A DNA stretch of 58,348 nucleotides from positions 8,328 to 66,675 of the forward strand of contig DHGT01000114.1 of assembly GCA_002402905.1 (NCBI GenBank), written 5' to 3'. Position numbers and translations under genes: made by a program. This DNA is from Desulfatitalea sp. UBA4791. Lineage in GTDB: Bacteria; Desulfobacterota; Desulfobacteria; Desulfobacterales; Desulfosarcinaceae. Positions 44,588 through 51,820 of the stretch are shown here, piece after piece; position 1 is the first letter of the stretch, and each line of letters opens with the position of its first letter. The notes below the pieces were generated by a model, which was given only the letters and a program-made list of their open reading frames with translations, searched no databases and was not told the origin of the DNA.

Positions 44588-44730
44588 AGTGCCCATCCAA
44601 AAATGTCCAATTGTCCCGATATCTGCGTTGCGCGAAAAATTTAATCCTCGGAATATCAGCCATATGCCTGCGGTTAAATTTTTCGTGCGCCTTGATCTCG
44701 ATCCAATTTGCCTATTTGTGGACGGACACT
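44588..44730. repeat. 143-bp inverted-repeat element flanked by a 4-bp direct repeat
   Basis: The outer ends form an imperfect inverted repeat of about 28 bp (AGTGCCCATCC at the left, complement of GGACGGACACT at the right). A nested inner inverted repeat is GCGCGAAAAATTTAA with TTAAATTTTTCGTGCGC. CGTT occurs immediately outside both ends (44584-44587 and 44731-44734), like a target-site duplication. Read on the minus strand, two short core blocks (GATCAAGGCGC and GCAACGCAGATAT) also occur, in the same order, in the 127-bp repeats. It carries no gene, so it resembles a MITE. Confidence 0.75.
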
Positions 44731-44783
44731 CGTTAAGAAATGAAGGTGAAATATTTTTGACAGACTCCTAACAAGTCGTTGCG

Positions 44784-44910
44784 GGACGGCGCCGTAAAAG
44801 GTTCAAGATCAAGGCGCGCGACATTCCGTGTCCTGAAGCGTACTGGGCGTGCGCCGCAAGGGCCACGGGATGAGTGCAACGCAGATATTGGGCTTTTTAC
44901 GGTGCCGTCC
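44784..44910. repeat. 127-bp palindromic dispersed repeat, copy 2
   Basis: Same length and orientation as the copy at 20371-20497 and clearly homologous along its whole length. The 18-bp ends (GGACGGCGCCGTAAAAGG, near-complement at 44893-44910) differ from copy 1 at positions where base pairing, counting G-T pairs, is kept. It ends 33 bases before the aldo/keto reductase start, so it probably forms part of that gene's leader. Confidence 0.85.
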
Positions 44911-44943
44911 TCTTTAGGTATTGCACAAACGGGGGAGGATATC

Positions 44944-46176
44944 ATGAAAGACGAATACGAAGGCTTTTCCAGACGCCAATTTTTGAAGACCGCCGGCGCC
45001 ATCGGTGCCGGATCGTTGCTGGCCGGCCGGGCGGCGGCTGGCTCGCCGGTCGATGCGCCTGTTGCCAAGCCGGCCGTGCTGGACCGGGTGCCCACCCGGC
45101 CTTTCGGAAGGAGCGGGCGTGATGTTTCCATTTTATCCTTGGGTGGCATGTTCGACATCGGCGCCAATCAGCTCATGCTCCGGCAGGCCATCAAGTGGGG
45201 CGTGACTTACTGGGACACTGCCGATTGCTATCAGGCCGGCAGCGAAGACGGGATCGGAAAATACTTCGGCAAGTATCCCGAGGATCGGGAGAAAATATTC
45301 CTGGTGACCAAATCCGACGCCCGCGACCCGGACGGGATGAACCGGTTGCTGACACGCTCGCTGGAGCGCATGAAAACCACCTATATCGACCTCTATTTTA
45401 TCCACGGCCTCAGCCGCATCGATGAGCTCGATGACCATACCCGGCGTTGGGTTGACAAGACCAAAAAGGAGGGCCGGATCAAGCTGTTCGGGTTCAGCAC
45501 CCATCGCAACATGCCGGCGGTGATGCAGGGGGCTGCCCGGTTGGAGTGGGTGGACGGCATCATGACGACCTACAACTTTCGCAACATGCATACCCGCGAG
45601 ATGCAGGACGCCGTATCGGCATGCGCCGACGCCGGCGTCGGGCTGACCGCCATGAAGACCCAGGCCAGGGGATCGTGGTTCGATTGGAGCCGTTCGCAGC
45701 CTGAGGGCCAGGCTCTGGCCGAGCATTTCCGCCGAAAGGGATGGACCGAGGAGCAGGCCAAACTCAAGGCCGTCTGGCAGGAACCGCGCATCGCCAGCAT
45801 CTGTTCCCAGATGGACAGCATGCGCCTGCTGAAAGCCAACATGGAAGTCGCCGTGGCTCCCGATCCCCTGACCTCGGCCGAGGTGGACATGTTTCAGCGC
45901 TATGCCGTTGCCACGGCGGGCCACTATTGCGCCGGCTGCAGTGGACATTGTCAGATGGCCGAAACGGCGGACATCCCGATCAGCGACGTGATGCGTTACC
46001 ACATGTATTGCCGCAGCTACGGCCGGGCCGATTGGGCCCGGGAGCAGTTCGCGGCTCTGCCCGAGGCCGTCAAGTCCGCAATGGCCAAGGCTGATTTTAC
46101 GGCTGCCGAAGCCCGCTGCCCACAGGGCATGCCCATCGGAAGACTGATGCGTGATGCGATCGAGGATTTCGCTTAA
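44944..46176 (+). CDS. Tat-exported aldo/keto reductase with C-terminal cysteine cluster
   Basis: A 410-residue protein. The twin-arginine signal SRRQFLKTAGAIGAGSLL starts at residue 9, so periplasmic location is likely. The aldo/keto reductase barrel shows GVTYWDTADCYQAGSEDGIG (catalytic Asp and Tyr), LVTKSDAR (Lys) and FIHGLSR (His). The C-terminal CAGCSGHCQMAE suggests an Fe-S cluster, as in the COG1453-type ferredoxin-linked branch. GGAGGATATC precedes ATG at 44944. The 3' end overlaps the convergent cystathionine-synthase-type gene by 4 bases. Confidence 0.88.
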   Translation: MKDEYEGFSRRQFLKTAGAIGAGSLLAGRAAAGSPVDAPVAKPAVLDRVPTRPFGRSGRDVSILSLGGMFDIGANQLMLRQAIKWGVTYWDTADCYQAGSEDGIGKYFGKYPEDREKIFLVTKSDARDPDGMNRLLTRSLERMKTTYIDLYFIHGLSRIDELDDHTRRWVDKTKKEGRIKLFGFSTHRNMPAVMQGAARLEWVDGIMTTYNFRNMHTREMQDAVSACADAGVGLTAMKTQARGSWFDWSRSQPEGQALAEHFRRKGWTEEQAKLKAVWQEPRIASICSQMDSMRLLKANMEVAVAPDPLTSAEVDMFQRYAVATAGHYCAGCSGHCQMAETADIPISDVMRYHMYCRSYGRADWAREQFAALPEAVKSAMAKADFTAAEARCPQGMPIGRLMRDAIEDFA

Positions 46177-47360
46177 CCGGCTTTTGCCAGGGCCTGGTCG
46201 ATGTCGGCGATAATGTCTTCAACATTTTCCACGCCCACGGCAAAACGGATCAGGCCGTCTTTGATGCCCAGCTCGAGGCGCTCTTTCCTGGTCTTGTCGT
46301 AGTAACTGATGGTGGCCGGGTGGGTGATGAGCGATTCGACGCCTCCCAGGCTCGGGCCGATGTTGACGATCGTCAACTGGCTGAGAAAATCCAGCACATA
46401 GTCGATGTCATCTTTGACCTCGAAGGTCACCACGGCGCCGTAACCCTTCATTTGACGTTTGGCCACATCATGGTGCGGATGGCTGGGAAGGCCCGGATAG
46501 TAGACGCGCAACACCTTGGGATGCCGCTCGAGGTATTCGGCCACCGCCTGGCCGTTCTCATTGAGGCGCTGCATGCGCAGCTCGAAGGTTTTTATGCCGC
46601 GGATCAACAGATACGCGGAGTTGGGGTCGATGACGCCACCGGTGATCTTCAGGTATTCGCGGATCGGCGCGGTCAGCTCTTTTTTGCCGAGCACGACGCC
46701 GCTGAGCAGATCGTTGTGGCCGCCGAGGTACTTGGTAGCGCTGTGGACGACCAGATCGATGCCATACTCGAGGGGGCGCTGGTTGTACGGGGTGGCAAAC
46801 GTGCTGTCCGAGACGATTAAAATACCCCTGGGCTTGAAAAGGGCCACGAGCCGTTCGAGATCCATGATATTCAGATAGGGGTTGGTCGGCGATTCGGAGA
46901 AAAACAAGCGCGTATTGGGTTTGATGGCGCGCTCCATGGCCTCGTAGTCGCACATCCTCACAACCGTGGATTCGATTTGAAAACGGTTGAGACAGCTGCG
47001 ACAGAAATCGAGGGTGCGTTTGTATGCATCATCGGTGATGATGATGTGGTCGCCGCTTTTCAGAAGAGCGAACAGCGCCGTCGTAATGGCGCTCATGCCC
47101 GAGGAGAAGAGGACCGCATCTTCCGCATCCTCGATGGCCGCCAGTTTACCTTCGGCGGCGACCTGGGTGGGATGGCCGTACCGCCCGTATTCGAACCGTC
47201 CTGCCGCCCCCTGGGCCAGTTTCCTGATTTCCTCGACATTCTTGAAAATAAAGGTCGATGTCTGAACGATGGGGGTCGTTACCGAACCATACTCGTTATA
47301 TCGCACCTCGCCCGCGTGTACGGATCGGGTCGATAGTCCCTGTTTGGATCCTGTTTCCAT
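46173..47360 (-). CDS. Cys/Met-metabolism PLP enzyme (cystathionine gamma-synthase family)
   Basis: A 395-residue fold-type I PLP enzyme. Seen are YGSVTTPIVQTSTFIF, FEYGRYGHPTQ (phosphate binding from the neighbouring subunit), LFSSGMSAITTAL, and the Schiff-base lysine in VVHSATKYLGGHND. GGVESLITHPATISY near the C-terminus fits gamma-synthases and O-acylhomoserine sulfhydrylases. Which of cystathionine gamma-synthase, gamma-lyase or O-acetylhomoserine sulfhydrylase it is cannot be decided from sequence. It stands alone, convergent with the aldo/keto reductase. Confidence 0.87.
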   Translation of the reverse strand: METGSKQGLSTRSVHAGEVRYNEYGSVTTPIVQTSTFIFKNVEEIRKLAQGAAGRFEYGRYGHPTQVAAEGKLAAIEDAEDAVLFSSGMSAITTALFALLKSGDHIIITDDAYKRTLDFCRSCLNRFQIESTVVRMCDYEAMERAIKPNTRLFFSESPTNPYLNIMDLERLVALFKPRGILIVSDSTFATPYNQRPLEYGIDLVVHSATKYLGGHNDLLSGVVLGKKELTAPIREYLKITGGVIDPNSAYLLIRGIKTFELRMQRLNENGQAVAEYLERHPKVLRVYYPGLPSHPHHDVAKRQMKGYGAVVTFEVKDDIDYVLDFLSQLTIVNIGPSLGGVESLITHPATISYYDKTRKERLELGIKDGLIRFAVGVENVEDIIADIDQALAKAG

Positions 47361-47561
47361 AGCGTGTTACCCCATACAATTTTTTTCTTGGCTGATCATA
47401 CCGGTTTTGATCCGGCTCGAGGCACTCGCCGGCGGCCTTGGCCTCGGTTGCGGATAATGTTTTGAAATTAATAAGAACATTCTAATCTATAGTGTGTTTA
47501 AACCGATATTTCAAGAGCCGTTTCAGATCCATTCAGTCGAGTCTTTTTTATAAGGCTGGTT

Positions 47562-48482
47562 TTAGCAGAACCCTGCCAGACGGAACGCCATCAGCAACAT
47601 CCTGTGGGTTTGAATCTCTTTCGGTGTCGCAGGAGCGGCAAGACCCATGCGCGCCATGAAGGGTTGTAGGTTGTCCGGCATTTCAGCGGGCAGTTGCTTC
47701 ATGATTTCCGGAAAGTTCGCCGAATCGGGACCGGCGGCCTTGGCCTTGAGGACCTTCAGGGCGTAGGCGATCATCAGTTCGACATCGGTAAACATGGAGC
47801 CGAACGGAAAATCCGGGAACAGCCCCATGGCCTTAAACGCCTTGAGCGTTTCGACGAGGCGTTCAGGGGTGTTGTGCCGAAATTGTTCCGGAATTTCGTA
47901 GCCCTGGGGGATCTTGTTGTTTTTCTTGGCCTCGGCCAGAAGCTCTCCCTGGAACCGGGCGTCGGTAATATTGAGCATGGCCTTAATCACATCCTGATCG
48001 CACTTGCCCCGCAGGTCGGCGATGCCGTATTCGGTAACGATAATATCTTTCAAGTGCCTGGGGATAGTCACGTTGCCGTAGTTGTAGACGATATTGGAGA
48101 GGATCTTGCCCTTCTCCTGGCGGGTGCCCTTGATCATCATCACCAGGCGGCCGTCTGGCAGGGCGTGGGCCATGGAAACAAAGTTGTACTGGCCGCCCAC
48201 GCCGCTGATCACCGTGCCATCTTCGAGCATGTCCGACGAGACATGACCCAGCACGGTCGCTTTCATGCCCGTGTTGCAGAAGCGGCCCTCTTTTCTTTGC
48301 AGCGCACGCAAGGTTTCGTTGCCATACAACTGGTTGGCCACCTCGACGCCGGTCATTTCAAATTGATTCTGCTCCTCTTCAGGCATCTGGTTGAGCGTAT
48401 CGTAAAAATCTTTGGGGCCGATGAAAAAAGCGCCCGTGAGCACGACGCCGTTTTTCAACGCCGACGACAGGGGTTCAATTCA
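47562..48482 (-). pseudogene. Acetyl-CoA hydrolase/transferase, C-terminal fragment cut at the element boundary
   Basis: About 307 residues of the C-terminal half of a cat1-type acetyl-CoA hydrolase/transferase: LKNGVVLTGAFFIGPKDFYD, SGVGGQYNFVSMAHALPDGR (family glycine-rich motif) and VTEYGIADLRGK. The first in-frame codon that could start translation is TTG at 48458, yet homologous-looking residues (ELNPLSSA) continue upstream to about 48482 and then stop abruptly. The N-terminal half is not in the window. The break coincides with the start of integrase-containing sequence, so the gene was probably split by integration. Even if translated, the fragment lacks the N-terminal CoA-transferase domain. 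Confidence 0.8.
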
Positions 48483-48560
48483 CCTTGGGGACGCCAAGGA
48501 AATTCAGTGGGTTAGCAATTCAACCCACGCCATAGACGGTCCGGACTCAAAAACCGGACT
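48459..48560. other. Candidate left attachment (att) junction with palindromes and direct repeats
   Basis: Chromosomal gene sequence ends here and element sequence begins. Two small hairpins are adjacent: CCTTGG-N5-CCAAGG at 48483-48499 and GTGGGTT-N8-AACCCAC at 48507-48528. They are followed by a 12-bp direct repeat, CCGGACTCAAAA, at 48541-48552 and continuing at 48554-48565. Such repeats are typical of tyrosine-recombinase arm or core sites, but the exact core cannot be set without the right end. Confidence 0.5.
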
Positions 48561-48561
48561 C

Positions 48562-48597
48562 AAAACGGCATCAGGAACGCCCTCCTGATGCCGTTTT
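48562..48597. terminator. Strong bidirectional terminator at the integrase 3' end
   Basis: A perfect 15-bp stem (AAAACGGCATCAGGA at 48562-48576 with its complement at 48583-48597) and a 6-base loop, with A and T runs built into the outer arms. It overlaps the integrase stop codon and insulates the element from the chromosome. Confidence 0.85.
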
Positions 48598-49746
48598 CCC
48601 TTTGTCAAACGGTATTACCTGGCCTTCTCGTTTAAACCCTTCATTGACCGCCACACGCACATCGTTGGAGCCCAATGAGCGCATATACCTGGCGGTCGTG
48701 GTCGGCGACTTATGGCGCAAGATCGCCTGAATGAAGGATTGGCCGTATTCCTTGCGGTACAGGATGGATGCAGACAGGTGCCGGATCGCATGCCAACCAA
48801 ACGGCTTAACCTTGACCTTATCGCACCAGGTTCGCAGCGTGTGTTGCCGGAAGACGAACGGAAGGCCATAATAACTGATGCTACATTCGATATCGCTCAA
48901 CGACACGAAAATATGCTCTTTATCCGCCGTCGCATGGGCCAGCCTGATCTTAGCCCACTGCTTCAGTTCGTGCTTGAGATCATCGCTGATCGGCAGCCAG
49001 TCGCACTCGAGCGAACTGTCCTTGCGCTTGCGGGTCCACAATCGGATCTTGGCAGATGCAAAATCCACATCGGACCATTTGGCATTGAACAATTCCGTTC
49101 TGCGGGCCGCAAGGTGCAAGTAGGCCAGCAGCATGACACGATCCTGGATGTGATAGTCGGTCGGCTCTTTTTCGGCCAAGCCGGCCACGTAATCGTAGAC
49201 CTTCCAGAAATCGGCCTCCGGCGGAACGTACCGGGGATGACGCTCCTCGGGTTTCTTGGCCACGGCCAGGAAAGGATTTTCGCCCACCGGCCAATCCCTG
49301 ATATTCTCCCGGGCCCATTGCCAGGCAGCTCCCAGGTTCTTGCGGTCCTTGTTGACCGCGTTGCCTGACCTTGCCTGCATCTGGCCAGTAAAAAAAGAAG
49401 CGCACAGGTATCGATCGATCTTTTCGACCTCCATGTCTGGCGACACCTGGTTAAACTCCACGAAACGCTTCATGGCCGACCTTTTTTCATCGTAGGTCTT
49501 TCGTGACAGATGGGTTTGGACGAATGTCATGTAATCGTTTGCCCACTCCCTAATCGTTAAATAATCCGTGCGGGTCTGGCGCAATTTTCGCCTGAGCTTT
49601 TCGCGCTCTTTGTTCTCCCAGTCGATCGCGTCGCGATAGCTCTTTTTGCTGGCATCCGGGAACAACTTTTGCGGACCCAGCACGCCATCCACCCACACCT
49701 TCCCGATATACCTCTTGCGTCCGCGTTTGCTTATCAAACTCGGCAT
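48571..49746 (-). CDS. int: Tyrosine recombinase (phage-type integrase)
   Basis: A 391-residue integrase. The basic N-terminal arm-binding region is SKRGRKRYIGKVWVDGVLG, followed by a SAM-like core-binding domain (LTIREWANDYMTFVQTHLSRK). The catalytic domain shows arginine in AARRTELFNAKW, HxxR in GWHAIRHLSASIL, the second histidine in ILRHKSPTTTARY and the nucleophilic tyrosine in ARYMRS, so the full set is present. It sits at the end of the element with its 3' end facing the interrupted chromosomal gene. Its first 197 bases overlap the upstream HTH gene in another frame. Confidence 0.93.
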   Translation of the reverse strand: MPSLISKRGRKRYIGKVWVDGVLGPQKLFPDASKKSYRDAIDWENKEREKLRRKLRQTRTDYLTIREWANDYMTFVQTHLSRKTYDEKRSAMKRFVEFNQVSPDMEVEKIDRYLCASFFTGQMQARSGNAVNKDRKNLGAAWQWARENIRDWPVGENPFLAVAKKPEERHPRYVPPEADFWKVYDYVAGLAEKEPTDYHIQDRVMLLAYLHLAARRTELFNAKWSDVDFASAKIRLWTRKRKDSSLECDWLPISDDLKHELKQWAKIRLAHATADKEHIFVSLSDIECSISYYGLPFVFRQHTLRTWCDKVKVKPFGWHAIRHLSASILYRKEYGQSFIQAILRHKSPTTTARYMRSLGSNDVRVAVNEGFKREGQVIPFDKGKTASGGRS

Positions 49747-49912
49747 TTAGGACCTCCAATATTCGCTTTTCAAAGAACCGCACTGTGCCAGGCACAACTT
49801 CGATTCCGCCCCATCTGTGGTAATAGCGGCGGACCGTGCGAGGGTCAACGCCCAATTTGGAGGCCAGCTCCTTGGGCGTGATCGGCGGTCCTAAGTTGTC
49901 GAATATTTCCAT
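49550..49912 (-). CDS. Helix-turn-helix protein, excisionase-type by position
   Basis: A 120-residue small DNA-binding protein. MEIFDNLGPPITPKELASKL leads into GVDPRTVRRYYHRWGG, a MerR/excisionase-type helix-turn-helix, followed by a wing-like VVPGTVRFFEKRI. It is immediately upstream of int, as excisionases usually are. The C-terminal half overlaps the integrase start by 197 bases in a different frame, which is long but occurs in phage genomes. An internal stop or frameshift in the true protein cannot be ruled out. The frame open to 50152 is not supported upstream. Confidence 0.7.
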   Translation of the reverse strand: MEIFDNLGPPITPKELASKLGVDPRTVRRYYHRWGGIEVVPGTVRFFEKRILEVLNAEFDKQTRTQEVYREGVGGWRAGSAKVVPGCQQKELSRRDRLGEQRARKAQAKIAPDPHGLFND

Positions 49913-49932
49913 ACGCGTTGATGCGATCCTTC

Positions 49933-50196
49933 TTAAAACAGACTCAACTGCTCGGGCCGAGCCGGCCTCGGCTTGACTGGATCGGCGGGCGGCGGGTCCT
50001 GGATGGCGAACAGTCCGGTCTTGTTGGGGATGTATTCCGGCGGAATCGGCGGCGGATGGATGTTGAGCCGCGGGTTTTTCGCCAGGACCTCGCCCATGCA
50101 GACCGGGCAATACTTGAGAAAGCGCATGTAGCGCTGGTTGTGCTTCTCGCAATAGTTGCTCAGCTCGTGCCAGTAATCGGCCATTTGCGTCACCAT
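49933..50196 (-). CDS. Small zinc-finger-like phage protein
   Basis: Up to 87 residues, starting at ATG 50196 or, more compactly, 50184 (MADYWHELSNYCEKHNQRYM). The pattern C-x2-H followed by CPVC fits a zinc finger. The C-terminal half is rich in proline and ends PARPEQLSLF, which resembles a beta-clamp-binding QLSLF peptide. The first start overlaps the stop of the upstream gene. It belongs to the leftward phage-type operon and has no assigned function. Confidence 0.65.
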   Translation of the reverse strand: MVTQMADYWHELSNYCEKHNQRYMRFLKYCPVCMGEVLAKNPRLNIHPPPIPPEYIPNKTGLFAIQDPPPADPVKPRPARPEQLSLF

Positions 50197-50714
50197 CCTA
50201 CCGGCTGGCGTACCGGCCGCTTTATGGCCAGAAGATAGGCCAGGGGCGGCTTGCTGGCACCGGGGCGGGCCGCGTACCAGCGGCGCGCGCGGGAGACGAC
50301 CCGCGACTTGCACGTCGCGCAAAACGGCGATTTGCGGCCCGCCGGCGGCCGATCGCAGCCCGGCATGGCGCACACCGCGCCCCGGGGCGGCAGATCGAAC
50401 GGGAACCTGCCCCTGACCCTGGTCCGGGTCGCCGCGTTGCCCGGCTTGGGTCGGCCGGCGGCAAAAGCCCGGGCGGCCGCCTCGTCCGGCCCGCGGCCGC
50501 CGTACATTAGGCGGCAGGCGGCGCACAACGCGTTGCCCTTGTCCTTGCCGGCCAGGGGGCAGGGGCGGCCCGTGTCTGGCCGGCGCTTGCACGGGCTGGC
50601 CAGGATGCCCGGCTCCAGGGGATTGACTCGCCGCGCGTAGCCCGCATCATCCATGAGGGATGCCGCATGGAACTGGCTGGGGATATCGCCCGTTGATCTG
50701 CTCGATCGCAGCAT
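50190..50714 (-). CDS. Cysteine-rich zinc-ribbon-like hypothetical protein
   Basis: A 174-residue basic protein with three cysteine pairs: SPCKRRPDTGRPCPLAG, LCAACRLMYGG and CAMPGCDRPPAGRKSPFCATC. These look like paired zinc ribbons, probably for nucleic-acid binding. ATG at 50714 follows GGAAAGG; the frame open to 50852 overlaps the next gene. GC content is very high compared with the chromosomal genes. It is flanked by equally small co-directional genes typical of phage early regions. Confidence 0.6.
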   Translation of the reverse strand: MLRSSRSTGDIPSQFHAASLMDDAGYARRVNPLEPGILASPCKRRPDTGRPCPLAGKDKGNALCAACRLMYGGRGPDEAAARAFAAGRPKPGNAATRTRVRGRFPFDLPPRGAVCAMPGCDRPPAGRKSPFCATCKSRVVSRARRWYAARPGASKPPLAYLLAIKRPVRQPVGW

Positions 50715-50736
50715 GGCTCGCCTTTCCGTATGTCGG

Positions 50737-50979
50737 TTATCGCCCGGCGCCGGATTCTGCATCCGGCGTGTCAGCCCTGTGATCAGCGCCGGCCGGCGCC
50801 GGGCAAATTTTAATCGCCAGCCACTCGGGCACGATGGCCAGGCCCGGGGCAAAGTCGGTGACGCGGCGGGGCAGGCGGGCCACCTTGCCCGTGGCGCTCA
50901 CCACTGCCTCGACGCAGCGGTCGGTGGTGTCCACGATCCCGCTGATCGAAACGGCCACGCGCCGGCGCGCCCGCCTCAT
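50737..50979 (-). CDS. Small hypothetical protein of the phage-type operon
   Basis: An 80-residue basic protein (MRRARRRVAVSISGIVDTTD) with no recognised domain. ATG at 50979 overlaps the stop of the upstream gene as ATGA, so translation is probably coupled; this is the main evidence that it is real. The next gene starts 22 bases downstream. Confidence 0.55.
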   Translation of the reverse strand: MRRARRRVAVSISGIVDTTDRCVEAVVSATGKVARLPRRVTDFAPGLAIVPEWLAIKICPAPAGADHRADTPDAESGAGR

Positions 50980-51170
50980 GGCCAGATGCCCCTGTCCCGG
51001 GCCAGCCACTCGGGGATCTGCATGATGCAGTCCACGCGGTTTTCCAGCATGCGCAGGTCCTTGCCCAGGCTCTTGGGGATCCTCACCGTGCTCTCGCCGT
51101 CGTAGACGAACCAGCACGCATCCGTTTCGCCCTGCAGCTCGCCGCAAAACTCAACTGTTTTCACGTCCAT
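50976..51170 (-). CDS. Small hypothetical protein of the phage-type operon
   Basis: A 64-residue protein (MDVKTVEFCGELQGETDACW). The AAAGGAGC ribosome binding site before ATG at 51170 and the ATGA link to the next gene support it. The fold looks beta-rich (ACWFVYDGESTVRIPKSLGK). No family recognised. Confidence 0.6.
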   Translation of the reverse strand: MDVKTVEFCGELQGETDACWFVYDGESTVRIPKSLGKDLRMLENRVDCIMQIPEWLARDRGIWP

Positions 51171-51382
51171 GGCCGGGCTCCTTTCGCCATCGGCGCCGCG
51201 GCGGCCGCCGGGGTCCTTTTCTCCATTCGGGCAGGGCACCGGGGCGGCGCATCGGGCCGCAGATCGCAGCTGTCCCGGCACCAGCGAGAACCCGCATCCA
51301 CGCACGCCGCGCAAAAGGCCGCGTGCAGGGCCCTTTTCCGGGCCAGCTCGGCCACTTCCTCGGGAAACAAAACATGTCTCAT
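51161..51382 (-). CDS. Small cysteine-rich hypothetical protein
   Basis: A 73-residue protein with five cysteines (FCAACVDAGSRWCRDSCDL and RCPARM), suggestive of a zinc site. AAAGGAGAT precedes ATG at 51382, which overlaps the upstream stop as ATGA. It overlaps the downstream gene by 10 bases. Confidence 0.55.
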   Translation of the reverse strand: MRHVLFPEEVAELARKRALHAAFCAACVDAGSRWCRDSCDLRPDAPPRCPARMEKRTPAAAAAPMAKGARPWT

Positions 51383-51627
51383 GGCGCCATCTCCTTTAAA
51401 GGGTGGACCCGGGCGGCCATAAAAGCCCGCCCGGGCAGGGGATAAGGAGGGGCCGATACTGGCGCCTCGGACCCGGGCGCTGGGGCGGCGGCAAAGCAGG
51501 AGAGGGTGGCGGTCTCGCGCCTGGCGGCCGGTGGAAGATTGGCGATGGAGAACAGCAGATAGGCGATGCAGCCCAGAACAAGGATGAGAACGGCGGCTTG
51601 CCGGATGATGGCCTCAACCCTTGACAT
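51379..51627 (-). CDS. Small single-pass membrane protein
   Basis: An 82-residue protein with one clear membrane segment at about residues 9-28 (RQAAVLILVLGCIAYLLFSI) and a proline/alanine-rich tail. The AAGGAGG ribosome binding site is strong. It is linked by overlaps to the genes on both sides of the leftward operon. The function is unknown; superinfection exclusion or holin-like roles are possible but unsupported. Confidence 0.6.
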   Translation of the reverse strand: MSRVEAIIRQAAVLILVLGCIAYLLFSIANLPPAARRETATLSCFAAAPAPGSEAPVSAPPYPLPGRAFMAARVHPLKEMAP

Positions 51628-51820
51628 GGCACCGCCTCCTTAATTCCTGGGAAAAATCGTGATTGACCCAGATGCCGAACGATGCGCGGTCGCCGAGCCG
51701 CTGGTTGACCTCGGCCTGCTCGTCGTAGGTCATGTAACGGTAGGCGATGGGGCCCTGGCCGAGCCTGCCCATGCGGTAAAGCACGCACAAGTGCCTGTCC
51801 GGACCGGTGCACGGCGTCAT
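51614..51820 (-). CDS. Small hypothetical protein of the phage-type operon
   Basis: A 68-residue protein (MTPCTGPDRHLCVLYRMGRL) with the segment YDEQAEVNQRLGDRASFGIW. GGAGGGAG precedes ATG at 51820, which overlaps the upstream stop as ATGA; the stop overlaps the next gene by 14 bases. No family recognised. Confidence 0.55.
   Translation of the reverse strand: MTPCTGPDRHLCVLYRMGRLGQGPIAYRYMTYDEQAEVNQRLGDRASFGIWVNHDFSQELRRRCHVKG

Larger units (their letters stand above)
44563..44943. other. 381-bp gap made mostly of two palindromic repeat elements
   Basis: Between the polyferredoxin and the aldo/keto reductase there is no gene. The gap holds a 143-bp inverted-repeat element (44588-44730) and a 127-bp repeat (44784-44910), annotated separately. 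Any promoter of the aldo/keto reductase must lie inside or between these repeats. Confidence 0.8.

Noticed and set aside
48500..48530. tRNA 3'-end-like sequence at the element junction
   Set aside because: The GTGGGTT/AACCCAC hairpin resembles a T-arm, but the GTTC-A loop sequence is missing and no acceptor or anticodon arms can be drawn.
48483..48565. Integron attC site
   Set aside because: Two hairpins are close together, but there is no R/L box arrangement, no cassette array and the recombinase is of phage type without the integron-specific insert.
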